Below, piece by piece: positions 28,091 through 35,748 of a stretch of DNA of 64,000 nt (positions within the stretch are counted from its first letter, which is position 1; each line of letters opens with the position of its first letter). Source of the stretch: Algoriphagus hitonicola (lineage in GTDB: Bacteria; Bacteroidota; Bacteroidia; Cytophagales; Cyclobacteriaceae). The stretch lies in the NCBI RefSeq assembly GCF_900113375.1, contig NZ_FOPC01000002.1:310001-374000 (forward strand), given 5' to 3'. The position numbers and the translations under genes are program-made. Under the pieces are notes generated by a model. That model worked only from the letters and a program-made list of their open reading frames with translations, did not search any database and had not been told where the DNA came from.

Positions 28091-29155
28091 TTAGTTCACT
28101 TCAAATGAAACAAATGGCTTCAATCGCTCACTGAGGAAGGTTTCGTAGCTCCCGTCAGCTTGACTATAAATCAAGAAAACATCGATGTCGTCTCGACTTT
28201 CCGCCAAGGCAATCGCTTTTTCTGTCCCCATAACCATCATGGCCGTAGCAAAGGCATCCGCAGTCATACAGTCATCTGCCAGTACAGTCGCGCTCAACAA
28301 ATTATGATTGACGGGATAGCCGGTCTTTGGATCAATGGTGTGGGAAATCTTGACCGAATCCCGCACATAAAAATTCCGGTAATTGCCAGAGGTGGCCATT
28401 CCCCGATTTTCCAAAGCAATGATACTGAAAAGCTCAGATGCCGGGGCTTCTTCTTCCGGACGGTTTACTCCGACTTTCCATAGCTCTCCTTTGTCGTTTA
28501 CTCCCCGGGCTACGAGTTCACCCCCGATTTCGACAAGCAAATTTTGAATCCCCTTTTTTGCTAAAAAATCAGCAACCACATCCACGCCCTGCCCTTTGGC
28601 AATCGCCGAAAAATCCAAATACAACCCCGAAACTTCCTTCCTCACCTGATTTTGATCCCAGTTGACTTGATCAAACCCTACCAGCTGAAGCAAATTGTTA
28701 ATCGCTACGGAGTCTTTTAATTTCGGTCCGCCCGGACCAAATCCCCAAACATTGACCAAAGGTCCTACCGTTGGATCAAACGCCCCATCCGTTAGGTCAA
28801 ATACTTCCTTTGAGCCTTCCAAAACTTGCCGAAAATAAGGCAATTCAAAATCTAAGGTATCTCCAAGATTGAATCGACTTAGCTCCGAATCCGGAATATA
28901 TGTGGATAAGCTTTGGTTAAAAACAACCAATAAGGAATCAATTTCTGATTGAAAATCTCTTCCCTCATCATCTAGGTAGGTCACCTGATAACTAGTTCCC
29001 ATAGTCTGCCCAGAAAAATTGATTTTAAGATCGACAGCGGCACTTTCACTTACGGGAGTTTTCGGTTCTTCCCGGTTTCTCCAAGAATAAACCAAAATGA
29101 CCATGGCTAGTAAAACCAAGGAATAAATAATATTTTTTCGGGCGTTGGATTGCAT
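28091..29155 (-). CDS. apbE: FAD:protein FMN transferase (ApbE)
   Basis: A 354-residue protein with an N-terminal membrane anchor (about 9-24) and the ApbE fold. Family motifs present are GQTMGTSYQVTY, FDPTVGPLVNVWGFGP, LVEIGGELVARG and KISHTIDPKTGYPV, followed by CMTADAFATAMMVMG with the metal-binding Asp and Thr. It attaches FMN by a phosphoester to Thr/Ser of exported flavoproteins such as NqrB/NqrC or RnfG. No such target gene is in the window, so its substrate must be encoded elsewhere. It is divergent from ruvB. Confidence 0.93.
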   Translation of the reverse strand: MQSNARKNIIYSLVLLAMVILVYSWRNREEPKTPVSESAAVDLKINFSGQTMGTSYQVTYLDDEGRDFQSEIDSLLVVFNQSLSTYIPDSELSRFNLGDTLDFELPYFRQVLEGSKEVFDLTDGAFDPTVGPLVNVWGFGPGGPKLKDSVAINNLLQLVGFDQVNWDQNQVRKEVSGLYLDFSAIAKGQGVDVVADFLAKKGIQNLLVEIGGELVARGVNDKGELWKVGVNRPEEEAPASELFSIIALENRGMATSGNYRNFYVRDSVKISHTIDPKTGYPVNHNLLSATVLADDCMTADAFATAMMVMGTEKAIALAESRDDIDVFLIYSQADGSYETFLSERLKPFVSFEVN

Positions 29156-29251
29156 AGGGGATAAATTTTACTACAAATCTAACCACTATTTCAACGGGAT
29201 GTTACTGAAAGGACTTATGATTTTAGGGTCTTTTTAGCTCCCTTAATTTTC

Positions 29252-29259
29252 TATATTTG
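29252..29259 (+). promoter_or_regulatory. Candidate -7 promoter element of ruvB
   Basis: TATATTTG matches the Bacteroidota -7 consensus TAnnTTTG, 18 bp before the ATG. The expected -33 TTG is not recognisable (T-rich only), so the call rests on one element. Confidence 0.45.
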
Positions 29260-29277
29260 TAAGCGATTCGAAAAGCT

Positions 29278-30312
29278 ATGAGAGAAGACTACCTAAGTGG
29301 AGAAGATGAAAATTTGAGCCCGAAAGATCGGGAATTTGAAAAAGCCCTACGTCCACTGAGTTTTGAGGATTTTACGGGACAGGCCAAAATCGTCGAAAAT
29401 CTCCGTGTATTTGTCCTAGCTGCCAAAAACCGAAACGAACCCCTAGACCATGTCTTACTCCATGGGCCTCCCGGATTGGGAAAAACCACCCTCAGCTATA
29501 TTATTGCCAATGAGTTGAATGCGGGGATCAAGATCACCTCGGGGCCCGTTCTCGACAAGCCTTCTGACCTAGCCGGGCTTTTGACCAACTTAGAAGAAGG
29601 AGATGTGCTTTTCATCGATGAGATCCACCGCCTCAATCCCATCGTAGAGGAATACCTCTATTCGGCTATGGAGGATTTTCGCATTGATATCATGCTCGAT
29701 TCTGGTCCCAATGCCCGATCAGTTCAGATTTCCCTCAGCCCTTTTACCCTCATCGGCGCGACTACCCGATCTGGTTTATTGACTTCACCTCTTCGTGCCC
29801 GGTTTGGGATCAATTCCCGATTGGAATATTACGATGCCAAACTACTCACCGACATTGTCACCCGCTCAGCGGGAATTTTAAATACACCCATCGCGGATGT
29901 AGCAGCTTTTGAGATCGCCCGAAGGAGCCGGGGCACACCCCGAATCGCCAACATGCTCCTCCGAAGAACCCGGGATTTTGCCGAAGTCAAAGGAGATGGT
30001 ACCATCACGCTGGAAATTGCCAAAATCGCCCTCAATGCCTTGGACGTGGATGAAAATGGGTTGGATGAGATGGATAACCGTATCCTTTTGACCATTATTG
30101 AAAAATTCAAAGGAGGTCCAGTCGGTCTGGGAACCATCGCCACGGCTTGCGGGGAAGAAGCAGAAACGATCGAAGAGGTCTACGAACCCTTTTTAATTCA
30201 GGAAGGCTACCTCAAACGTACCGCCCGGGGAAGAATGGCTACCGAAATGGCTTATAAACATCTCAAAATCAAACCAAACCCCACCAGCGGAAGTCTTTTC
30301 GAAGGAATTTAA
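29278..30312 (+). CDS. ruvB: Holliday junction branch-migration helicase RuvB
   Basis: A 344-residue AAA+ ATPase. Walker [11 protein letters not shown] is at about 62-71, Walker [13 protein letters not shown] follows near 112-123, and sensor and arginine-finger segments are present ([18 protein letters not shown]). The C-terminal winged-helix ends with [13 protein letters not shown], typical of RuvB. RuvB hexamers drive branch migration of junctions held by RuvA. As is common outside Proteobacteria, ruvA and ruvC are not adjacent. It is divergent from apbE. Confidence 0.97.
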   Translation: MREDYLSGEDENLSPKDREFEKALRPLSFEDFTGQAKIVENLRVFVLAAKNRNEPLDHVLLHGPPGLGKTTLSYIIANELNAGIKITSGPVLDKPSDLAGLLTNLEEGDVLFIDEIHRLNPIVEEYLYSAMEDFRIDIMLDSGPNARSVQISLSPFTLIGATTRSGLLTSPLRARFGINSRLEYYDAKLLTDIVTRSAGILNTPIADVAAFEIARRSRGTPRIANMLLRRTRDFAEVKGDGTITLEIAKIALNALDVDENGLDEMDNRILLTIIEKFKGGPVGLGTIATACGEEAETIEEVYEPFLIQEGYLKRTARGRMATEMAYKHLKIKPNPTSGSLFEGI

Positions 30313-30351
30313 TCAGGGGAAGAAGCGAATTTTAAAGTTCACTTTTTTTCT

Positions 30352-30855
30352 TTACCCCACTTTTAATTTCAATTCCCCTTGTCGCTTGACCACTCGCACC
30401 TCAAAAAACTGATTGATAAATGCCTTACAGTTATTTTCGGACCATTCTGCTCGGGTTTCGGTATCGTAAAGTACCGTCATCCGAAGCATCGTCTTGACAT
30501 AGGGTTCAAACTGACCCAATTCCTGCACATACTCAATCAATACTGCCGACCAATCTTCTTGAAATTTTTCGAAGTGAGTCCTGCCATCAAATAAAAACTC
30601 AAGCTGATTGTCGCCATGCTTGTAGCGGTAAATTCCACAGAGCTGACGATAAATCATACGAATCCGATCTCGAGGAAAATCCACCGTATCCAAAATCCGC
30701 TCATAAGTAGGGTCCATGAGTCGAAGTGGATTGAATAAAAAAGTGTAGGATCGCTTCAGTTCAAAAACCATCCGATCGATCAGCTCCTCTTCTAAAACGG
30801 ACTGAGCCTGCCGGAGAATGTAATTTTTGTCTAATGGGAAAAGCTTTTCGATCAT
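30352..30855 (-). CDS. Hypothetical protein, Cytophagales-type
   Basis: A 167-residue soluble, mostly helical protein rich in Arg, Glu, Phe and Tyr, with no signal peptide, membrane helix or Cys cluster. Features are LVEELIDRMVFELKRSY-like helices near the start and a final strand pair FEVRVVKRQGELKLKV. I recognise no domain. Its length and coding character (long frame, ATG start, good codon usage) support a real gene. It is convergent with ruvB, with 39 bp between the stops, and follows the LOG-family gene by 66 bp on the same strand. Confidence 0.65.
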   Translation of the reverse strand: MIEKLFPLDKNYILRQAQSVLEEELIDRMVFELKRSYTFLFNPLRLMDPTYERILDTVDFPRDRIRMIYRQLCGIYRYKHGDNQLEFLFDGRTHFEKFQEDWSAVLIEYVQELGQFEPYVKTMLRMTVLYDTETRAEWSENNCKAFINQFFEVRVVKRQGELKLKVG

Positions 30856-30921
30856 CTTATTGAAATACTTTCACAAAAGTAAGGATTTTCATAAAAAAAC
30901 GTCGTTTTACTAATTTCCTTA

Positions 30922-31485
30922 TCACCAATCTGCGGGTCTTCTTGCTTGATATTCGGCCATTTTATCCAATAATTTGGCCGGATCATCCGAAACAATCAAT
31001 AATTCCTCCTGCTCGGGATAGAGAAATCCTTCCTGCTTGGCATGACTTAAAAAGCCCAAAAGTTGGTTGTAGTAACCGTTTACGTTATACAGTGCCAGCG
31101 GCTTTTGTATATAATGCAGCTGATTCAGCGTCATGATTTCAAAGAGTTCCTCCAAAGTCCCAATTCCTCCCGGCATAGCGATAAACCCATCGCCACGCTC
31201 TGCCATCAGCCACTTGCGGTCCCGCATCGTTTCGACGATGATCAATTCGGTACAACCCCTGTGCGCAACTTCCCGATCTACCAGTTTTTGAGGAATGATC
31301 CCCAAAACTTCCTTACCACCCGCCAGCATTTCATCGGCGATCACCCCCATCAAGCCAACTCTACCTGCACCATAAACCAGCTCCAGATCGCGCTTGACCA
31401 TTTCCTGCCCTAAAGCCTTTGCTGCAGCTTCATATTGGTTGGAATTTCCTTTTTTGGAACCGCAATAAACTGTGATTTTTTTCAT
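30922..31485 (-). CDS. LOG-family nucleoside 5'-monophosphate phosphoribohydrolase
   Basis: A 187-residue Rossmann-fold protein of the TIGR00730 (LOG/YvdD) family. The two signature motifs are intact: MRDRK at 87-91 and PGGIGTLEE at 105-113. Enzymes with both motifs hydrolyse AMP or cytokinin-type nucleotides to a free base and ribose 5-phosphate. The cytokinin name reflects the plant and plant-associated homologues; in a Bacteroidota bacterium the physiological role is probably nucleotide breakdown. It is divergent from pheS. Confidence 0.9.
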   Translation of the reverse strand: MKKITVYCGSKKGNSNQYEAAAKALGQEMVKRDLELVYGAGRVGLMGVIADEMLAGGKEVLGIIPQKLVDREVAHRGCTELIIVETMRDRKWLMAERGDGFIAMPGGIGTLEELFEIMTLNQLHYIQKPLALYNVNGYYNQLLGFLSHAKQEGFLYPEQEELLIVSDDPAKLLDKMAEYQARRPADW

Positions 31486-31593
31486 TCGTTTGAAATAAAT
31501 TTTGTGTCCGAAGTTAAGTCAATTGAAGAGCTTCACAAAAATAAACCTCAAAGCAAACTATAAGGTTGAAGGGTCCTTATTATCGACGTAGTG

Positions 31594-31623
31594 CTGTTAA
31601 AAAGGACAAAAATTGTAGCTTTG
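31594..31623 (+). promoter_or_regulatory. Candidate promoter of pheS
   Basis: TAGCTTTG at 31616-31623 fits the -7 consensus TAnnTTTG, and CTG at 31594-31596 sits 19 bp upstream where TTG is expected (one mismatch). The ATG follows 22 bp downstream. Confidence 0.5.
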
Positions 31624-31645
31624 TGGCTTGTTTAAGTGTAATCGC

Positions 31646-32674
31646 ATGTATCAGGAAAAAATCGAAGCCATCAAAGCCGCAATTGCTGCCGCTGACGCCA
31701 ACAATCCAGAGGAATTGGAAGCTTACCGAATGGAGTATATTTCCAAAAAAAGCGTCGTGGGGGCTCTTTTTGCCGATATGGGTAAAATCCCAAATGAGGA
31801 GAAGCGTGCCTATGGACAGCTGGTCAATGAAGTGAAGCAACTGGCAGAGGAGAAATTTCAGGAACTGATCGATAAAGTCAACAATGCCTCCAAAAAGGCG
31901 AAATCAGCTTCCATCGATCTTACTTTACCTGCTTCCAATCAGTCCATTGGAGGGATACATCCGCTCACGGCTACGCGCCAGCGAATCATCGAAATATTTG
32001 AACGGATCGGTTTCAACCTTTCTGAAGGTCCCGAAATCGAAGACGATTGGCATAATTTCACCGCCTTAAATTTCCCTGAAAATCATCCTGCCCGTGAAAT
32101 GCAGGATACCTTTTTCATTGAAAAAAATCCCGATATCGCACTGCGTACCCACACTTCATCAGTACAGGTGCGCGTAATGGAAAATCAAAAACCGCCCATT
32201 CGGACGCTTTCTCCGGGAAGAGTATATCGAAATGAGGCCATTTCGGCTCGAGCGCACTGCATTTTCCATCAAGTAGAAGGACTTTATGTCGATGAAAATG
32301 TAGGCTTTGCTGATTTAAAAAACACCCTTTATCATTTTGCAAAGGAGATGTTTGGCAAAGAAACCAAAGTGCGATTTCGACCTTCTTTTTTCCCTTTTAC
32401 CGAACCAAGTGCTGAAATTGATATTTCCTGTTTGATTTGTGGAGGCAAAGGATGCAACATTTGCAAAGGTTCCGGTTGGGTGGAAATCGGCGGGTCCGGC
32501 ATGGTCGATCCTAATGTTCTGGAAAACTGCGGAATTGACTCCCAGAAATATACCGGATTTGCCTTCGGAATGGGAATCGAGCGAATTGCCATGCTCAAGT
32601 ATCAAATTAAAGATTTGCGGCTATTTACCGAGAATGACGTTCGTTTCTTAAGGCAATTCAGGTCTTTGCTCTAG
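31646..32674 (+). CDS. pheS: Phenylalanine-tRNA ligase alpha subunit
   Basis: A 342-residue class II synthetase subunit. The N-terminal coiled coil (about 1-85) binds tRNA, and the catalytic core carries motif 2 (FHQVEGLYVDENVGFADLK) and motif 3 (GFAFGMGIERIAML). A zinc-ribbon-like segment CLICGGKGCNICKGSG lies between them, as in many bacterial PheS. The start is ATG at 31646; a TTG six codons upstream also lies in frame but would add residues homologues lack. pheT is not adjacent, as is common in Bacteroidota. A terminator follows at 32694. Confidence 0.96.
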   Translation: MYQEKIEAIKAAIAAADANNPEELEAYRMEYISKKSVVGALFADMGKIPNEEKRAYGQLVNEVKQLAEEKFQELIDKVNNASKKAKSASIDLTLPASNQSIGGIHPLTATRQRIIEIFERIGFNLSEGPEIEDDWHNFTALNFPENHPAREMQDTFFIEKNPDIALRTHTSSVQVRVMENQKPPIRTLSPGRVYRNEAISARAHCIFHQVEGLYVDENVGFADLKNTLYHFAKEMFGKETKVRFRPSFFPFTEPSAEIDISCLICGGKGCNICKGSGWVEIGGSGMVDPNVLENCGIDSQKYTGFAFGMGIERIAMLKYQIKDLRLFTENDVRFLRQFRSLL

Positions 32675-32693
32675 TAAAGTCATGACAAAAGTG

Positions 32694-32730
32694 AAAGGAA
32701 GTTTTTTTTAGAAAGCTTCCTTTTTTTTTA
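32694..32730 (+). terminator. Intrinsic terminator of pheS
   Basis: An 8-bp stem AAAGGAAG (32694-32701) / CTTCCTTT (32716-32723) is followed by a long T-run. The loop is T-rich and 14 bases long. Confidence 0.85.
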
Positions 32731-32783
32731 TTCAGCTGACCGAATTCCAATTTCTGATCAGCCATTCACATATAATTTTGATT

Positions 32784-33728
32784 TTATTCTGTGCTAACGA
32801 GAAATTGGTTGACTTCTAACCAATGCATAAAAGCATCAAACCAGCGATTACTGGTTCTGTTGGGATTGCCTAGGCCAAAGCCATGTCCTCCATCCTGATA
32901 AAGATGAAATTCTATAGGCTTCCCTGCATTATACCATGATTCAATCAGGCCAAACTGACCTCGAAAAAGAAAATCATCAGAGGCGATCACATTAAACATG
33001 GGTGGAGCATTCTCCGGCACCTCTACTGGACCCATTCCCCCATAAATCGGACCGATAAAAGCTAGCTTCATCGTTTTGGAATTAAGGATTGAATGCATCG
33101 TAAGTCCTGCACCGGCAGAAAAGCCAATCATTCCAATTCTGGAGATATCCACTCCCCATTCTTCTGCTCGATCGATGATCATAGCATAAGCCGCCTCCGC
33201 ATCTTCAAGTTGATTAGAAAGATCCCGCTGTGGCAAACTAGGAGGCTGGTTATCCACCGATTCCTGTTCAATTCTAGGCGTTTCCCGGGGTCGATTCATC
33301 CATGCGGAAAAATCTTCTAGAGATTCTGGCGTAGGATTCAGCCTATATTTCAAAACAAAAGCAGCTATTCCCTTTGCCGCAAGGGCTTCTGCCACCTCCC
33401 ATCCCTCATTTCCCATTGACAACCAACTAAAACCGCCACCAGGTGCCACAATCACCGCCGCTCCATTTCCTTTCCCTTCCGCTGGCAAAAAAGGAGTGAG
33501 TGTTGCAGTGGAAATATTGCGAGCCATTGGATCTCCCTATTGGCGAAACCAAGTCTCTGGTGCAGGTTGATTTTCAACTCCGCCTGTTCCCAGTAAAATC
33601 GCCCTAGGCTCATCGGGTGTTTCAAGTGGATAAATCCTCCCATCCTGTGCCAAAACAGAGGAGCTGAAAAATAGGGTAAAGGCAAAGATGCCCGTTTTGA
33701 ATAGGTTCTTAATCGGCAAAGACATCAT
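32784..33728 (-). pseudogene. Secreted alpha/beta hydrolase, interrupted by one in-frame TAG
   Basis: Two frames in the same register form one 314-residue protein broken by a single TAG at 33537-33539. The first 63 residues give a signal peptide (ending SSSVLAQ) and a linker. After the stop the reading continues as GDPMARNISTATLTPFLP and then the hydrolase body, with oxyanion-side APGGGFSWLS, nucleophile elbow GFSAGAG and the catalytic His in DGGHGFG. Homologues of this esterase-like family run through this point without a break. TAG differs by one base from CAG (Gln) or TAC/TAT (Tyr). A restart at the ATG at 33527 is possible, since TAGGGAG precedes it, but its product would lack the signal peptide. 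It could be a nonsense mutation, readthrough or a base-call error. Confidence 0.8.
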
Positions 33729-33910
33729 GAGCAGGTTAAATGACTAATTAGAAATGGAAGAGTTCTTTTTACCAATATAATTGATTTGGACTGTTAATTT
33801 TTGGATAAGAAAATTCTTATGCGATTTGACCCTAGATTCAAGTGAATTATAGTTGTCAATTCTAAAAAATTACCTTCCCTTTTGTAAAAGTGTGATTTCC
33901 AAAAACTCAG

Positions 33911-35284
33911 TTAAAAAATCCTTGAGTACACTTCTTCCAACTTACTCACGGGCAGTACTTCGATTTGAAATTTTTTCAGATCCAATCCTTTTACCGCATA
34001 CTTGGACACGACGATTTTTTTGAAGCCCAATTTTTCGGCTTCTGCGATCCGGTTTTCGATTCGGGACACGGCCCGGATTTCTCCCCCAAGTCCAACCTCC
34101 CCAGCAAAACATATTTGCTCCGAAACCGGCGTATCTTCATAGCTGGAGATTAAGCTCGCACAAACTGCCAAATCCAATCCGGGATCATCCACTCGAAGGC
34201 CTCCTGCCACATTGAGAAAGACATCCTGATTTCCCAATCGCATTCCTCCACGCTTTTCCAAAACCGCCAAAAGCATATTGAGACGCTTGGCATCATGACC
34301 TGTGCTGCTTCGCTGAGGGGTGCCGTAGGTCGCCGGGCTGACCAAGGACTGAATCTCGATCAATAATGGTCGGTTGCCTTCCATCATTGCGCCGATAGCC
34401 ACACCGTTGAGCACTTCCTCCCGCTGAGTAAGCAGTATTTCTGAAGGATTTGCAACGGATCGAAGTCCCTCGGCACGCATCTCGTAGATTCCCAATTCAT
34501 GCGTGGAACCAAAGCGATTTTTTGACGTGCGCAAAATCCGATAAGTCAAATGCCGGTCTCCCTCAAATTGCAGAACGGTATCCACCATGTGTTCGAGGAC
34601 TTTTGGACCGGCGATCGAACCGTCCTTGGTGATATGCCCGATCAGAAACACAGGGGTCCCCGTTTCTTTGGCAAATTTCATCAGCTCCGCTGTACACTCC
34701 CGGACTTGAGAAACTGAACCGGCTGCCGATTCGACATATTGACTACTCAGCGTCTGAATAGAATCGATCACCAAAAAGTCAGGCTTCAAAATCTCCACTT
34801 GCTGAAAAATCTGCTGGGTATTGGTCTCCGAAAGCACATAACAATCCGGATTTTTGGCACTCATGCGATCCGCCCGCATTTTAATCTGGGATTCGGACTC
34901 CTCACCTGAAACATAAAGCACTGTTTTACCCGATAAAGTCAACGCAATCTGCAGCATCAGCGTGGATTTTCCGATCCCGGGTTCGCCCCCAATCAAAACC
35001 AAAGAACCCGGCACAATTCCTCCACCCAAAACGCGATCGAGTTCGGGATCTCCGGTTATCCATCGAGGTTGCTCCTCGTAATTGACATCGGTTATTTTCT
35101 TGGGAGAAGCAGTTTTTTTACTTCCTCCACCACTGGGTTTCCAGCTTCCCTTTCCGGTTTCTTCTTTTTGGATGATTTCTTCCACATAGGTATTCCATTG
35201 CCCACAGGCAGGACATTTACCCAGCCACTTTGGACTTTGGGCTCCACAGTTTTGACAGAAAAAGGAAGTTTTTACTTTAGCCAA
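33911..35284 (-). CDS. radA: DNA repair protein RadA/Sms
   Basis: A 457-residue protein with a C4 zinc finger (Cys10, 13, 24 and 27), a RecA-like core with Walker A GEPGIGKS at 100-107, the diagnostic KNRFG motif (in LRTSKNRFGSTHELGIYEM) and a C-terminal Lon-like domain (GLDLAVCASLISS). RadA helps branch migration and recombination intermediates during repair. The start is TTG at 35284: homologues begin MAKVKTxFFCQNCG, and no ATG is available. It lies just upstream, in direction, of the broken hydrolase gene and downstream of the polA remnant. Confidence 0.95.
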   Translation of the reverse strand: MAKVKTSFFCQNCGAQSPKWLGKCPACGQWNTYVEEIIQKEETGKGSWKPSGGGSKKTASPKKITDVNYEEQPRWITGDPELDRVLGGGIVPGSLVLIGGEPGIGKSTLMLQIALTLSGKTVLYVSGEESESQIKMRADRMSAKNPDCYVLSETNTQQIFQQVEILKPDFLVIDSIQTLSSQYVESAAGSVSQVRECTAELMKFAKETGTPVFLIGHITKDGSIAGPKVLEHMVDTVLQFEGDRHLTYRILRTSKNRFGSTHELGIYEMRAEGLRSVANPSEILLTQREEVLNGVAIGAMMEGNRPLLIEIQSLVSPATYGTPQRSSTGHDAKRLNMLLAVLEKRGGMRLGNQDVFLNVAGGLRVDDPGLDLAVCASLISSYEDTPVSEQICFAGEVGLGGEIRAVSRIENRIAEAEKLGFKKIVVSKYAVKGLDLKKFQIEVLPVSKLEEVYSRIF

Positions 35285-35338
35285 CTCGATTAGGGATTTT
35301 TGATTTACGATGCCTAGAAATTCTTTGATACTAAAATC

Positions 35339-35433
35339 TTGTATCTCGGTTCTTATCTCTTTTCTCTATTTTCTTATTTCTTATCTCTTGTCTCTCAATT
35401 CTTATTTCTTGTCTCTCATCTCTTATCTTTCTC
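35339..35433. repeat. GA-rich low-complexity tract (copy next to radA)
   Basis: On the plus strand this is a polypyrimidine run built of variants of CTTATCTCT, TTCTTATTTC and TTGTCTCTC, each 7-10 bases long; read on the minus strand it is AAGAGATAAGAAATA-like. It directly follows the stop of the polA remnant in minus-strand direction, as the second copy follows the intact polA stop. It carries no gene. Confidence 0.75.
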
Positions 35434-35434
35434 A

Positions 35435-35527
35435 TCAATGTGCTTCCAGCCAACCATTCCCTAAACCCACTTCCACCTCGATTGGTAGAGCAATATCGGT
35501 TGTGCCTTCAACACTCAGGATTTCATT
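35435..35527 (-). pseudogene. Degenerate second copy of the polA 3' end
   Basis: In the minus strand this stretch reads DIALPIEVEVGLGNGWLEAH followed by TGA (35435-35497), against DIAVPIEVEVGLGNDWLEAH at the C-terminus of the intact polA 250 bp away. Over the first 66 bases I count 10 mismatches, 8 of them silent or conservative in effect, so the copy diverged while still under protein-level selection. Upstream in the same frame a further ten residues (NEILSVEGTT) align poorly, and an in-frame TGA lies just before them. It is a relic, not a gene. Further positions to 35698 show no recognisable homology and no gene. Confidence 0.8.
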
Positions 35528-35698
35528 TCAAATCTTACTCCTCAAATTGCACTTGGGCCTTTTATTAATTGCACCTTCAGTGCAGGGAAATTTCCTTTTA
35601 TTCCAAATGAAAACTTCGATATTCATCATTTGACGTTCATCATTCGATATTTTAAAGCAAGATTACTTAGAAATTACTAATTAGAAATCTAAATACTT

Positions 35699-35745
35699 GA
35701 TTCTTATCTCTCGGTTCTTATCTCTTATTTCTTGTCTCTTCTCTC
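35699..35745. repeat. GA-rich low-complexity tract (copy next to polA)
   Basis: A 47-base polypyrimidine run of the same CTTATCTCT/TTGTCTC type as at 35339-35433, immediately after the polA stop in minus-strand direction. Together with the polA remnant it shows that the unit polA 3' end plus GA tract is present twice. Confidence 0.75.
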
Positions 35746-35748
35746 CCA

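Noticed and set aside
30313..30351. A weak inverted repeat between ruvB and the convergent hypothetical gene as a terminator
   Set aside because: The pairing of GGGGAAGAA with TTCTTTACCCC needs a bulge and has a long loop, so it is not reliable.
35310..35633. A 107-codon plus-strand frame in the polA-radA gap
   Set aside because: It is a translation of the polypyrimidine tract (Ser/Leu/Phe/Ile only) followed by the antisense of the polA remnant.
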